49,442 bases of DNA from Pirellulales bacterium (GTDB lineage: Bacteria > Planctomycetota > Planctomycetia > Pirellulales > DATAWG01), in the NCBI GenBank assembly GCA_036267355.1, contig DATAWG010000064.1, positions 1 through 49,442 on the forward strand, written 5' to 3'. Positions within the stretch are counted from its first letter, which is position 1; every line of letters begins with the position of its first letter. The notes under the pieces are model-generated. The model was given only the letters and a program-made list of their open reading frames with translations. It was not told the origin of the DNA and did no database searches. Both the position numbers and the translations under genes were made by a program. Below, one piece after another: positions 27,913 to 35,835 of the stretch.

Positions 27913-30105
27913 TCAGACGCGAAAGATTCGCAAGAAGACCAATTCGGATAGCAGGCAACCAACGCACGCCACGGCGAGCCACGTCCACGCATCGTCGGCA
28001 GAATGGCCGGCGGCGTCGGCCGTGCGGAAATCGACGTTTCGCCCGCCCGCCAGCCGCGTCTTGAGAACCGACGGGTCGAGCGGCCGCAAATCGCTTTCCT
28101 CTGCAGGAATTTCGCTGGCAAACATGAACACCGGCTCGCCTTGCCGCCGCGCTTCGTACACGCCCGGCGACCCAACGGCGGCGGCTCGCCACATCACGCC
28201 GGCCCCTTCGTCCGTCAATTTCCCAACCGTCGCCAAACCGGCCGCCGGACTTATCGCCGTGCTTTCGGCGCCGGCTGTGGCCACGGCGGATCCGGCTGTC
28301 GAATCGCGGCGATCCAGCGACAATTCGGCGGCTAGCCCTGCCTGCGGCGGCAGATAAATCGCGAGCGGTTCGCCGCAGTATTGCGGAGCGACCCGATCGT
28401 TGCGGTTCGTGAGCCGATCGACAAGTTCCGTCAGCATCGGAACGAACGCGCTGGAGCCGATCAGATTCGAGTCGCCCAAATCGGCGTTGAAGACGGCCAT
28501 CGAGCCGGCCGACGTCTGGCTCAACACCAGTGCGGCCGAACGATCGTTGAAGCTGGCCAACAATTCATCGGGGGGCGCCGCTTCCAGCCGCCGGCTCGCA
28601 AGGCCGCCGGAGAACCGCAACGGCGAAATCGTTTTTTTCAGTGTGTCGCCGAATACGGAAAACGGCGATTCGTCGCGCCGCACGTCGGAGAGGAACAAGT
28701 CGCGCCGCGGACGACTGGCCGACGCGGGCATGAATTCGACCGGCAATTGCAAACCGCCGCCGGAATCGCTGACCAGCTGTTTCAAGTTCAAAGCGTCAAC
28801 CGCTTCGGCGGCAAAATACAAGATGCCACGCCCTCGCTCGACCAATCCCCACAGCCGGCGCAGCGCTTGATCGCTGAGCTTGCCGGGATGGTCGAGTACG
28901 ATAAGGTCGCTCGCCGCCACGGCCTGATCGTCGATCTGCCCCGGATCGAAACGTGCCAACAGGGTTTCTTCCGCCGGGCGGTGGGATTCCGCCTGCCGAG
29001 CCGCGAACGGAGCCAAGGCCCGCTCGAGATAGAAGCTCGAGTTGTCGGTGCGCGAGGCAATTTCTCGGCTCACCAGTGCATAGCGCGGCGCGGGGCGCAC
29101 TTCGAGGGCGAAACGGCGCACGTCGTCATCCTTCAGCGCGTCGTCGTTGTCCAGCAGCCGCGCGTGCCCGGCACGCCATCCCGGGCGCGCGAACGTGACT
29201 TCCTGGCTCAGCGTAATGGATTGGTTTGCCTCGCAAATTCCGGCGAGCTGATACGCGGCCGCATCCGCTTCGCTATCGGTTCCCTCGATCTCGAGCGCGA
29301 CGCGCAGCTTCCGCGAAGCGGGCGAATAATTGCCAACCTCCACTTCGATTCGGCCGGGGCGGCCTTGCACGATCTGCTCGGGCGCGGAAACCCGCAGCAC
29401 GGCCAAGTTGGCCGGCGGCTCGGCGGGCGCTACCGATTCCAATTCGATTCGCGTATCTTGCGGGATGGCGGAGAAATCGGCCGATTCCCAACTCGTTCGC
29501 TGAAAATCGCTGACGACCACCAGTTCGCGGCGCACCGAGGCGGCGCTGGCCGCGAGCATCTCGCCTGCTCGGCGCAGGGCGGTCGCGAGGTTCAGCCGCT
29601 GCGGCAACGGGCCGCTGCCCGCCAACTCGTCATGCATCGCCTGAAAATTGGTCGATAATCCGTCGAACAAACGATGCGGCTCCGCGCCTGCAAGCAGCAG
29701 ATTCACATGCAAGCCCGGGCGAAACGCCAAATAATCGGCGGCCTTCGCTCGCGCCCGTTCATATGCCGCCGTTCCCTGGCTGATCGCGGCCATGCTCTGG
29801 CTCGTGTCGACAAGCACGACGCGGGCCGTATCCCCCGGCGACTCGGCATCGACCAACGGCCGATCCGACCAGAGCGGGCGAGCCATCGCCGCCGCCAGCA
29901 ACAAAATCGCGGCCGTTCGCGCGGCGAGAATCAAAAAGTCGCGCAATCGATGACGGGCCTTTCGCTGCTCGACCGCTTCGCGAACGAAACGCAATGTCGA
30001 AAGCGGATAACGCTTTGGCCGCGGCCGGGTAAGCCAATGCACGGCCAACGGGATCGCGATCGCGCCCGCCGCCGCGTAAAGAGGCCAAAGGTGGATGAAG
30101 TTCAT
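27913..30105 (-). CDS. BatA-type VWA membrane protein
   Basis: 730 residues. The N-terminal BatA domain is clear: HLWPLYAAAGAIAIPLAVHW (membrane helix, about 5-24) followed by LTRPRPKRYPLSTLRFVREA (about 25-44), then a second helix at about 60-78. The VWA MIDAS appears as VVLVDTSQSMAA at about 97-108. A central domain with beta-sandwich and amidotransferase-like segments follows, and a terminal helix (LAVACVGCLLSELVFL) ends the protein. BatA-like proteins, first described in Bacteroides aerotolerance operons, form envelope complexes controlled by a MoxR ATPase. The gene is third in the operon. The 171 bases upstream contain a palindromic repeat (30183-30223), so expression from the DUF58 gene may be partly uncoupled. 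Confidence 0.87.
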   Translation of the reverse strand: MNFIHLWPLYAAAGAIAIPLAVHWLTRPRPKRYPLSTLRFVREAVEQRKARHRLRDFLILAARTAAILLLAAAMARPLWSDRPLVDAESPGDTARVVLVDTSQSMAAISQGTAAYERARAKAADYLAFRPGLHVNLLLAGAEPHRLFDGLSTNFQAMHDELAGSGPLPQRLNLATALRRAGEMLAASAASVRRELVVVSDFQRTSWESADFSAIPQDTRIELESVAPAEPPANLAVLRVSAPEQIVQGRPGRIEVEVGNYSPASRKLRVALEIEGTDSEADAAAYQLAGICEANQSITLSQEVTFARPGWRAGHARLLDNDDALKDDDVRRFALEVRPAPRYALVSREIASRTDNSSFYLERALAPFAARQAESHRPAEETLLARFDPGQIDDQAVAASDLIVLDHPGKLSDQALRRLWGLVERGRGILYFAAEAVDALNLKQLVSDSGGGLQLPVEFMPASASRPRRDLFLSDVRRDESPFSVFGDTLKKTISPLRFSGGLASRRLEAAPPDELLASFNDRSAALVLSQTSAGSMAVFNADLGDSNLIGSSAFVPMLTELVDRLTNRNDRVAPQYCGEPLAIYLPPQAGLAAELSLDRRDSTAGSAVATAGAESTAISPAAGLATVGKLTDEGAGVMWRAAAVGSPGVYEARRQGEPVFMFASEIPAEESDLRPLDPSVLKTRLAGGRNVDFRTADAAGHSADDAWTWLAVACVGCLLSELVFLRIFRV

Positions 30106-30182
30106 GCGACCCCTGTTTGCCTTTCAACCTTGCCGCTGGGCGCCCTGCCCGCGGCCTTGAAGCCGGCATGTGCGCCGCTCAG

Positions 30183-30223
30183 GAAGCATGCCCACGCACA
30201 GCCGCGGGCGTGGCGCCCATCGA
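30183..30223. repeat. Palindromic repeat, GCATGCCCACG...CGTGGGCATGGCGCCC family, copy 1
   Basis: AGCATGCCCACGCACAGCCG, then CGGGCGTGGCGCCCATCGAT, forms an imperfect hairpin around the CCCACG/CGTGG pair. Copies recur at 38195-38229, inside a coding region, and about 41308-41351. The ATCGATCGATTACCGCAATTG tail here resembles GCGATCGACTAGCGCAATCG after the 41,3xx copy. Confidence 0.7.
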
Positions 30224-30276
30224 TCGATTACCGCAATTGAATGGAAGTTGCATAAGCTTCGATTGAACGCTCGGAA

Positions 30277-31182
30277 TTAACCCTGCCGCGATACCAAGAA
30301 ACTTCGCACCACTTGCAAATATGGCATTGCGGTCGACAGCAGCCGGTAATCACAATCGCCGGCCAGCGCCTGGGAGCGAACCATGGCGAGGTGCGCCGCA
30401 AATCGCTTCTCGTATTCCGCGCGAATTTCCCCCGGCGAGCAGGACAGGCCGCCGTCGTCTTCCAATCCCTCGAAACGAAACGCGACTCCCTCGGGCAACC
30501 GCTCCTCGTCGGGATGAACCAGGTGCCAGATCTGCACTCGCCAACCGCTCCGGCGAAATAGCCGCAAGGCGGCGAACGTGTCGTCCAAATCGTCCATCAA
30601 GAAATCGCTTTCGACGATCAACACGCCGCGGCGCGTGGATTGTTCGAACAGCTCGCGCAGCGCCGCCGCCATTCGCCGCGAGGGAGCGGTCATCAATTCT
30701 TCCACCGCTGCATGCAGTCGGGCTACCTGCGCGGTCGTCGAGCCGAGGGCCAAATGTTCGATAAGCCGCTCGCCCAAAATTGCCAGCGCCACCTGATCCT
30801 GCCCGTGCGCGATCAAATAGCTGAGCGCGGTGGTGAGATATTTTGCATAATCGATCTTCGACATCCGATTGGCGCCGGCGAAGCGCATCGAACCGCTCGA
30901 ATCGAGCGCGAAAGTGCAGCACAGATTCGTTTCATCTTGATACAAGCGGATATAAGCCCGGCCGCTGCGACCGAGCACTTTCCAATCCAGGCGGCGGAGG
31001 TCTTCGCCGTCGCTGTATTCGCGATAATCGACGAATTCGCCGGCCCCGCCGAGTTGCCGCGACGGATAGCGGCCGCTGTAGGGACCCTCGGTGCGATGGC
31101 GGGCGGCCAGCCGCATGTTGGCCAGCGACGCAAGAGCGCGCAGATCGAGGAAGCGGCTCGTGCCGGTGGAGGTCGGGCTCAT
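30277..31182 (-). CDS. DUF58 domain protein
   Basis: 301 residues from the ATG at 31182. The open frame continues upstream through the end of the MoxR gene, but that is out-of-frame overlap. The DUF58 core is the motif GEFVDYREYSDGEDLRRLDW at about 46-65, followed by RAYIRLYQDE and FALDSSGSMRF. The latter is a von Willebrand-like MIDAS, DSSGSM. DUF58 proteins are regular partners of MoxR ATPases in predicted envelope stress or cell-division complexes. The stop of moxR and this start share an A (TGATG at 31180-31184), so translation is coupled. Confidence 0.9.
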   Translation of the reverse strand: MSPTSTGTSRFLDLRALASLANMRLAARHRTEGPYSGRYPSRQLGGAGEFVDYREYSDGEDLRRLDWKVLGRSGRAYIRLYQDETNLCCTFALDSSGSMRFAGANRMSKIDYAKYLTTALSYLIAHGQDQVALAILGERLIEHLALGSTTAQVARLHAAVEELMTAPSRRMAAALRELFEQSTRRGVLIVESDFLMDDLDDTFAALRLFRRSGWRVQIWHLVHPDEERLPEGVAFRFEGLEDDGGLSCSPGEIRAEYEKRFAAHLAMVRSQALAGDCDYRLLSTAMPYLQVVRSFLVSRQG

Positions 31183-32189
31183 CAAGCGTTCTCCGCCAAC
31201 AATCGCTCGACGATCTGCCGCGTGTCGACGCTGTCGCCAACGGCTCGATGGTTCGGAATGATTCGATGTCGCAACACCGGCAGCGCCACCGCGCGCACGT
31301 CTTCGACCGTGGGAGCCGTTCGGCCCATCAACAGGGCCCGCGCTTTGGCGGCGAGCACCAGATTTTGCGAACCGCGCGGGCCGGCCCCCCAACGGACATA
31401 TTCGGTGATGAATTTTCCGGCCCGGCGATCGGCCGGCCGGCTGGCGCGGCAAAGCGTCACGGCGGCGGATGCGGTCGTCCGCGGCACCGGCGCGGCCTGC
31501 ACCAGATCGCGCAGTTGCAGGAAGGCGGCCCGATCGAGCGTCGCCTCGGGAAGCGGCGTTGCCCGGCCGGTGGTTTTCATCACGATCTCTTCTTCCTGGT
31601 CCGGCGTTGGGTAATCCAAGCGGATTTCCATCATGAAACGGTCGAGCTGCGCTTCGGGGAGCGGATAGGTCCCTTCCTGCTCGATGGGGTTCTGCGTCGC
31701 CACGACGAGGAACGGCGGCTCGAGCGGATACGTGCGGCCGCCCACGGTAACGTGCTGCTCGGCCATCGCCTCCAACAGCGCCGATTGCGTCTTCGGCGCG
31801 GCACGGTTGATCTCGTCGGCCAGCACAAGGTTCGCAAACACCGGGCCGTGGCGAAACACCATCGACGTCGACCCGTTGCCGTCCATGCCGTCGCGCGATA
31901 ACAGTTCATAGCCGGTGATATCCGAGGGCATCAGGTCGGGAGTGAATTGCACCCGAGAGAATTTCCAAGAGAAGCAGCCGGCGAGCGCCTTCACCATCAA
32001 CGTCTTCGCCAGCCCGGGCACGCCGACCAAAAGGGCGTGCGAACCGGTGAGCGCGCAAATCAAAAGCAGGTCGATCGTCGCATCCTGGCCGAAGATGACT
32101 TGATGCAGGCTTTCGCGCAAGAGCTTCAGCCGCTGCGCAAAAACATCCAGTTCACGAGTAGCAACGTCCGATTCTGCGAGCGTACTCAA
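31182..32189 (-). CDS. MoxR-family AAA+ ATPase
   Basis: 335 residues. The Walker A is GVPGLAKT at about 57-64, preceded by HALLV; Walker B is LVLADEINRA at about 121-130, followed by PKTQSALLEAMAEQHVTVGG. Sensor-1-like VVATQNPIEQEGTYPLPEAQ and the arginine-finger region QLDRFMMEI follow. MoxR ATPases act as chaperones that load or activate VWA-domain partners, and here all the partners are encoded downstream. It is the first gene of the eight-gene operon. The start is a TTG at 32189 with AGGTG about five bases upstream. The promoter should lie in 32190-32420, shared with the divergent fluoride module. Confidence 0.92.
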   Translation of the reverse strand: MSTLAESDVATRELDVFAQRLKLLRESLHQVIFGQDATIDLLLICALTGSHALLVGVPGLAKTLMVKALAGCFSWKFSRVQFTPDLMPSDITGYELLSRDGMDGNGSTSMVFRHGPVFANLVLADEINRAAPKTQSALLEAMAEQHVTVGGRTYPLEPPFLVVATQNPIEQEGTYPLPEAQLDRFMMEIRLDYPTPDQEEEIVMKTTGRATPLPEATLDRAAFLQLRDLVQAAPVPRTTASAAVTLCRASRPADRRAGKFITEYVRWGAGPRGSQNLVLAAKARALLMGRTAPTVEDVRAVALPVLRHRIIPNHRAVGDSVDTRQIVERLLAENA

Positions 32190-32205
32190 GGGGCACCTAC
32201 CATAC

Positions 32206-32250
32206 GGGAAATGACGAATTCCGAATGACGAATGTCGAAAGATGAATGTC
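32206..32250. repeat. GACGAATGA direct-repeat cluster
   Basis: ATGACGAATTCCGAATGACG then AATGTCGAAAGATGAATGTCG repeats the motif of 2091-2213. It lies between the divergent moxR and fluoride modules. The remaining gap to the riboswitch (32251-32420) shows no gene. Confidence 0.5.
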
Positions 32251-32421
32251 GCTCGCCACGCAAGGCGAATGCCTTTGCGGCATCGACGATGCTGATTCTA
32301 TCCGTCTGAAATTGCGGCTGCAAACAATTGGAGAGTGATTTTCCACAATTGCTGTCGTGCCCTTGCTTGCAAAAGAGCGAACGCGAAGGCTAAGCTACAA
32401 CGGCCGAAGCGGCCATTCGGC

Positions 32422-32475
32422 GGCGGTGGAGTCCGCCATCAACCGCTCGCCATGCGAGCCAATGACTCCTGACGG
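32422..32475 (+). promoter_or_regulatory. Fluoride riboswitch (crcB motif)
   Basis: The conserved parts of the crcB RNA motif are in order. First GGCG and CGCC (32422-32425 and 32434-32437) enclose GUGGAGUC. Then comes AUCAACCGC (32438-32446), an internal hairpin GCUCGC-CAU-GCGAGC (32445-32459), and the 3' strand AAUGACUCCUGAC. GGAGUC (32428-32433) and GACUCC (32464-32469) are perfectly complementary and would form the pairing seen in fluoride aptamers, next to the conserved A-rich joining bases. The motif lies 117 bases upstream of the fluoride channel gene crcB on the same strand. This strongly supports fluoride control of that gene. The identification is by reading the sequence against the known consensus; a covariance-model search was not run. 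Confidence 0.85.
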
Positions 32476-32552
32476 GCCGATGGTCCGCGAGGGACATTGC
32501 GCAGCCGTCGGGCGACATTGCTCGGCACATGGCGTGCATAAAACCTTGGCGG

Positions 32553-32577
32553 CCTCGACGGTCGACCGGGTTTTTTT
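32553..32577 (+). terminator. Possible expression platform of the fluoride riboswitch
   Basis: A short stem (CC-TCGA-CGG-TCGA-CC-GG) directly precedes seven T residues at 32571-32577, only 15 bases before the crcB start. It resembles a modest intrinsic terminator. It is about 80 bases downstream of the aptamer, so how the aptamer would control it is unclear. The T-run is the most obvious in the region. Confidence 0.4.
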
Positions 32578-32592
32578 CGTTTCGGAGCCGCC

Positions 32593-32976
32593 ATGAAGAC
32601 ATGCATCGATTTTTTGGCGATCGGCGCCGCGGGATTTCTCGGCGCGATGGTTCGCTATCTGGTCGCGTTGCTCTCCGTTTGGGCATTCGGCGTCAGCTAC
32701 GGCTTCGTCGGCACGATGATTATCAATATCACCGGGAGCTTGTTTCTCGGCTGGTTTGTCGTCGTGACCGAGGCGCGGATCGTGTTGCCGGGAGCGCTGA
32801 AGCTGGCGATCGGAGTGGGCTTCGTTGGCGCGTACACGACATTTTCGACCTTTTGCGTCGATTCGATGCGCCTGATGGAAGGCGCCGCGTACAATAAATT
32901 TGCCGTCAATGTTCTCGGCAGCGTGCTGATCGGGCTCATTGCCGCGCGGTTGGGAATGCGTTTGGCCGGCCGCTAA
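32593..32976 (+). CDS. crcB: Fluoride channel CrcB/Fluc
   Basis: 127 residues with four predicted membrane helices. Signature parts are GAMVRYLVALLS near the N-terminus, MIINITGSLFLGW (the conserved Asn in helix 2), and GFVGAYTTFSTFCVDSMRL, the TTFSTF segment that includes the Phe residues lining the pore. The C-terminal NVLGSVLIGLIAARLGM completes the fold. Fluc proteins form dimers that export fluoride. The gene follows a fluoride riboswitch and precedes a DUF190 protein gene, a known pairing. The start has CGGAG six bases upstream (TTTCGGAGCCGCCATG). Confidence 0.97.
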   Translation: MKTCIDFLAIGAAGFLGAMVRYLVALLSVWAFGVSYGFVGTMIINITGSLFLGWFVVVTEARIVLPGALKLAIGVGFVGAYTTFSTFCVDSMRLMEGAAYNKFAVNVLGSVLIGLIAARLGMRLAGR

Positions 32977-33126
32977 GGCTCGGGCCGAAAAATGGCTTTC
33001 GCCTTTTGAACCCCTCACCCTGCCTCTTCCGCGAGCGCGAAACCTCAAGCGCGATTCCAACTCGAGACGGCGATAAGGCTCGCTTGCGGTTTCGCGCGTC
33101 GGCTGGCCCGGGGGTTAAGATTCACT

Positions 33127-33879
33127 ATGAGCATTCACGGCGAACAAGTCTTGATGCGCGTCTATCTCGACAGCGCCGATCGGCCGCCGCACAGCCCGAC
33201 GTTCGAAGAACTCGTTCGCGCCGGCCGCAAATTCGGCCTGGCCGGCGTCACCGTGCTGCGTGGCATGTTGGGCTTCGGATCGAAGGGAACCATCGGCCAA
33301 TCGAAATGGTCGCTGGTCGAGCATGTGCCGGTGATTCTCGAAGTGGTCGATTCCGCGGAACGGGTGCAAGCATTCATCGACGGGCCCGCAGAACTGGTTA
33401 TGCGGCGGGGCATGATCACGCTCGAACGTGCCAACGTGATGATGTATCGCCATCGCGGACAAGACAAGCCGAACCATTTTCATCTCGGCGCGCTTTTGGA
33501 TCCGCTTTCGACCGTGCCGCGAATTTCGCCGAGGGGATCTATGCAAACAAACGAAACTGGCGTGCTGCTGCGAGTGTTTGTCGGCGATTCCGACCGCTAC
33601 GAAGGCAAGCCGCTCTACGAGGCAATCGTGCAAAAGGCCCGCGACGTTGGACTGGCCGGGGCGACGGTGCTCCGCGGTTGCGAAGGATTCGGGGCCAACA
33701 GCATCGTCCACACCTCGACGGTGCTTGGGATGTCGACCGATTTACCGATCATCGTCGAGATTGTCGATGAAGAGCAGAAGATCAAGCTCCTGCTTCCGCA
33801 CCTGGAAACGATGGTTCAAGAAGGCATGATCACCATGGAACACGTGGTGATCTTGTTCTATCGTCACAGCCCCGGCTGA
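33127..33879 (+). CDS. Tandem DUF190 domain protein
   Basis: 250 residues with two DUF190 domains in a row. The first (about 5-118) contains LMRVYLDSADRPPHSPTFEE, GLAGVTVLRGMLGFGSKG and VPVILEVVDSAERVQAFI. The second (about 139-250) contains LLRVFVGDSDRYEGKPLYEA, GLAGATVLRGCEGFGANS and LPIIVEIVDEEQKIKLLL. The linker (about 119-138) is short. DUF190 proteins are PII-like in fold and are commonly encoded next to crcB. A sensor or regulator of the channel, or of fluoride response, is inferred. Most members have one domain, so the duplication is notable; the two halves differ enough to be an old duplication. It lies 150 bases after crcB. Confidence 0.9.
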   Translation: MSIHGEQVLMRVYLDSADRPPHSPTFEELVRAGRKFGLAGVTVLRGMLGFGSKGTIGQSKWSLVEHVPVILEVVDSAERVQAFIDGPAELVMRRGMITLERANVMMYRHRGQDKPNHFHLGALLDPLSTVPRISPRGSMQTNETGVLLRVFVGDSDRYEGKPLYEAIVQKARDVGLAGATVLRGCEGFGANSIVHTSTVLGMSTDLPIIVEIVDEEQKIKLLLPHLETMVQEGMITMEHVVILFYRHSPG

Positions 33880-33917
33880 TGGATCGTCGGACTGGAAGGC
33901 GCGTTACTTCGCCGTCC

Positions 33918-33965
33918 CTCGCTAACGCTTCGGGCTAGCGTGCGCCAGCCCGAAGCGTTAGCGAG
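33918..33965. repeat. Perfect 19-bp inverted repeat, GCTAACGCTTCGGGCTAG family
   Basis: Arms CTCGCTAACGCTTCGGGCT (33918-33936) and its complement (33947-33965) with a 10-base loop. This is the compact form of the family. It lies just after the DUF190 gene and 55 bases before the SDR gene and would act as a strong RNA hairpin, perhaps a terminator. Confidence 0.85.
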
Positions 33966-34019
33966 AAACACGAAAACGCCCTCAGGCTGGAAAGCTTGAC
34001 CTACGAGAATGGAAAAAAC

Positions 34020-34823
34020 ATGGATTTGCAACTTCAGGGTAAAACGGCGTTGATCACCGGCTCGACCGCGGGCATCGGCTTGGCCATCGCATCGCGCTTG
34101 GCCATGGAAGGGGCGAACGTGGTCGTCAATGGTCGAACGGCCAAGCGAGTCGATCAAGCGATCGAGCGGATTCGGCAAGCGGCGCAACCCGCAGCCGGAG
34201 CGAAGCTGTCCGGCGTCGATGCAGATGTCAGCTCGGCCGCGGGCGTTGCCAAGTTGATCGCTGCCGTGCAGACGGTCGATATTCTGGTGAACAACGCCGG
34301 CATTTTCGAGCCGAAGCCGTTCGAAGAAATTTCCGACGACGAGTGGCTTCGGTTTTTTGAGACGAACGTGATGAGCGGCATTCGTCTGAGCCGGCATTAT
34401 TTTCCCGAAATGCTGAAGCAAAATTGGGGACGGGTCGTGTTCATCGCCAGCGAATCGGCTCTGCAAATTCCCGCCGAAATGATCCACTATGGGATGACGA
34501 AGACGGCCCAATTGGCCGTCGCTCGCGGTTTGGCCGAGCTGACGGCGGGCAGCGACGTGACAGTGAATTCCGTGCTGCCGGGTCCGACGGCCTCGGAAGG
34601 CGTGACAACTTTCGTCGAACGGTTGGCCTCGAAGCAGGGCGAATCGAAAGAGGATTTCGAGAAAGATTTCTTCAAGACCGCCCGGCCATCGTCGTTGCTC
34701 AAGCGATTCGAGCGGCCGGAGGAAATTGCCAATCTCGTGGCGTATGTTTGCAGCCCGTTGGCGTCCGCCACAAACGGCGCCGCCCTCCGAGCCGACGGCG
34801 GTGTGGTGAAATCGATCGCATAG
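34020..34823 (+). CDS. Short-chain dehydrogenase/reductase
   Basis: 267 residues from the ATG at 34020. The Rossmann motif TGSTAGIG is at 13-20 (TGxxxGIG). The dinucleotide partner site VVNGRT, the structural NNAG (DILVNNAGIF) and the catalytic Ser (FIASESAL) and Tyr-x3-Lys (YGMTK) are all present. A C-terminal glycine-rich LRADGGVVKSI matches SDR ends. The Arg after VVNG may suggest NADP(H) preference. Substrate is unknown, and the neighbours (a DUF190 gene before and yceH after) give no pathway clue. A REP-like palindrome follows the stop by 11 bases. Confidence 0.93.
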   Translation: MDLQLQGKTALITGSTAGIGLAIASRLAMEGANVVVNGRTAKRVDQAIERIRQAAQPAAGAKLSGVDADVSSAAGVAKLIAAVQTVDILVNNAGIFEPKPFEEISDDEWLRFFETNVMSGIRLSRHYFPEMLKQNWGRVVFIASESALQIPAEMIHYGMTKTAQLAVARGLAELTAGSDVTVNSVLPGPTASEGVTTFVERLASKQGESKEDFEKDFFKTARPSSLLKRFERPEEIANLVAYVCSPLASATNGAALRADGGVVKSIA

Positions 34824-34833
34824 TGGGGATCGG

Positions 34834-34910
34834 GGGGTCGGACACATTTTTCGGCTTCGCACCCGGCGGCGGTTCGGACCTGGATTGGGCGGAAAAATGA
34901 GCCAGATCCC
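34834..34910. repeat. REP-like palindrome, GGGGTCnGnCaCATTTTTCGGC family, copy 2
   Basis: Left arm 34834-34855 and right arm 34889-34910 match the copy at 4988-5064 with only a few changes, around a 33-base centre. It occupies the gap between the SDR stop and the YceH gene. Having two copies 30 kb apart with conserved arms and similar spacing supports a mobile or repeatedly copied element. Confidence 0.82.
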
Positions 34911-34989
34911 GAGTTCCGCTTCGCCGGCTGCTTGCTATCATGGCATGCGTTCTGAACGCAATCGCAACGCATTTGCTTGAATCTCGCAT

Positions 34990-35808
34990 ATGTGGAAACC
35001 ACTCTCCGCCATCGATCGCCGTGTCGCCGGCGTTCTGGTCGAAAAGGCCAAGACGACCCCCGAGCAATATCCGCTGACGGTGAACGCGATCGTCACCGGC
35101 GCGAACCAGAAGAGCAACCGCTATCCGCAGATGGAGTTGGATGCCGACGACGTGGCCGAATCGCTCGATCGGCTTCGCTCTTTGGGAGCGGTGACCGAAG
35201 TGCAGGGGAACGGGCGGACGCTGAAATACCGTCACATGATGTATGAATGGCTCGGCGTCGAGAAGGTGGAACTGAGCGTCATGGCCGAACTGCTGTTGCG
35301 CGGCGCGCAAACCGAAGGCGAACTTCGCGGCCGCGCTGCCCGCATGGATCCGATCGCCGATCTTGCCGCCTTGCGGCCGATCCTCAATGCACTTACGGCG
35401 AAGGGGCTGATTCAATCGCTGACGCCGCAAGGCCGCGGCCATGTGTTGACCCACGCGTTATATCAGCCGCAGGAGTCGGAAAAATTGCGCAGAGATTTTG
35501 CCGGACACACGGCGGCTGCGAGCCAATCGGGAGAGCCTGTCGTAATTCGTCCCACGGCCCATGACGCTGCCGCGGCACCGTCTCCGGCAGACACTCCGCG
35601 TGCGCCCACGCAAGGCGGGCCGATCGAACGACCAGCGGCGACACATCCGGCGGCCGCGGTCGCCGAGGCGGCGGAAGCCGTCGGGCGGGAAATCGCGGCA
35701 TTGCGCGCCGAAGTCGCCCAACTGCGCCGCGATCTCGAAGAACTCGCCGAACGCCAACGACGCAACGAAGACGATCTTCACGAAATGAAAAACGCTCTCG
35801 GCGGATAA
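34990..35808 (+). CDS. yceH: YceH (DUF480) family protein
   Basis: 272 residues, longer than E. coli YceH (about 215). The first 160 or so residues contain the two tandem winged-helix domains with the signature IDRRVAGVLVEKAKTTPEQY (8-27), PLTVNAIVTGANQKSNRYPQ, EVQGNGRTLKYRH and VELSVMAELLLRGAQTEGEL. The function of this family is unknown; the winged helices suggest nucleic-acid binding. After a Pro/Ala-rich linker the last 45 residues form a predicted coiled coil (AEVAQLRRDLEELAERQRRN), a typical family ending. It is apparently monocistronic. Confidence 0.94.
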   Translation: MWKPLSAIDRRVAGVLVEKAKTTPEQYPLTVNAIVTGANQKSNRYPQMELDADDVAESLDRLRSLGAVTEVQGNGRTLKYRHMMYEWLGVEKVELSVMAELLLRGAQTEGELRGRAARMDPIADLAALRPILNALTAKGLIQSLTPQGRGHVLTHALYQPQESEKLRRDFAGHTAAASQSGEPVVIRPTAHDAAAAPSPADTPRAPTQGGPIERPAATHPAAAVAEAAEAVGREIAALRAEVAQLRRDLEELAERQRRNEDDLHEMKNALGG

Positions 35809-35835
35809 GTAAACTCGCCGGACGATCCCGCCGCA

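Noticed and set aside
28381-29658. Plus-strand 425-codon ORF opposite the BatA-type gene
   Set aside because: The minus-strand frame carries the BatA domain and VWA motif; the plus frame has no recognisable domain and Arg-rich composition.
32357-32596. Plus-strand 79-codon ORF across the crcB leader
   Set aside because: It spans the fluoride riboswitch and T-run, has no ribosome binding site, and its peptide has no family; the RNA structure explains the sequence.
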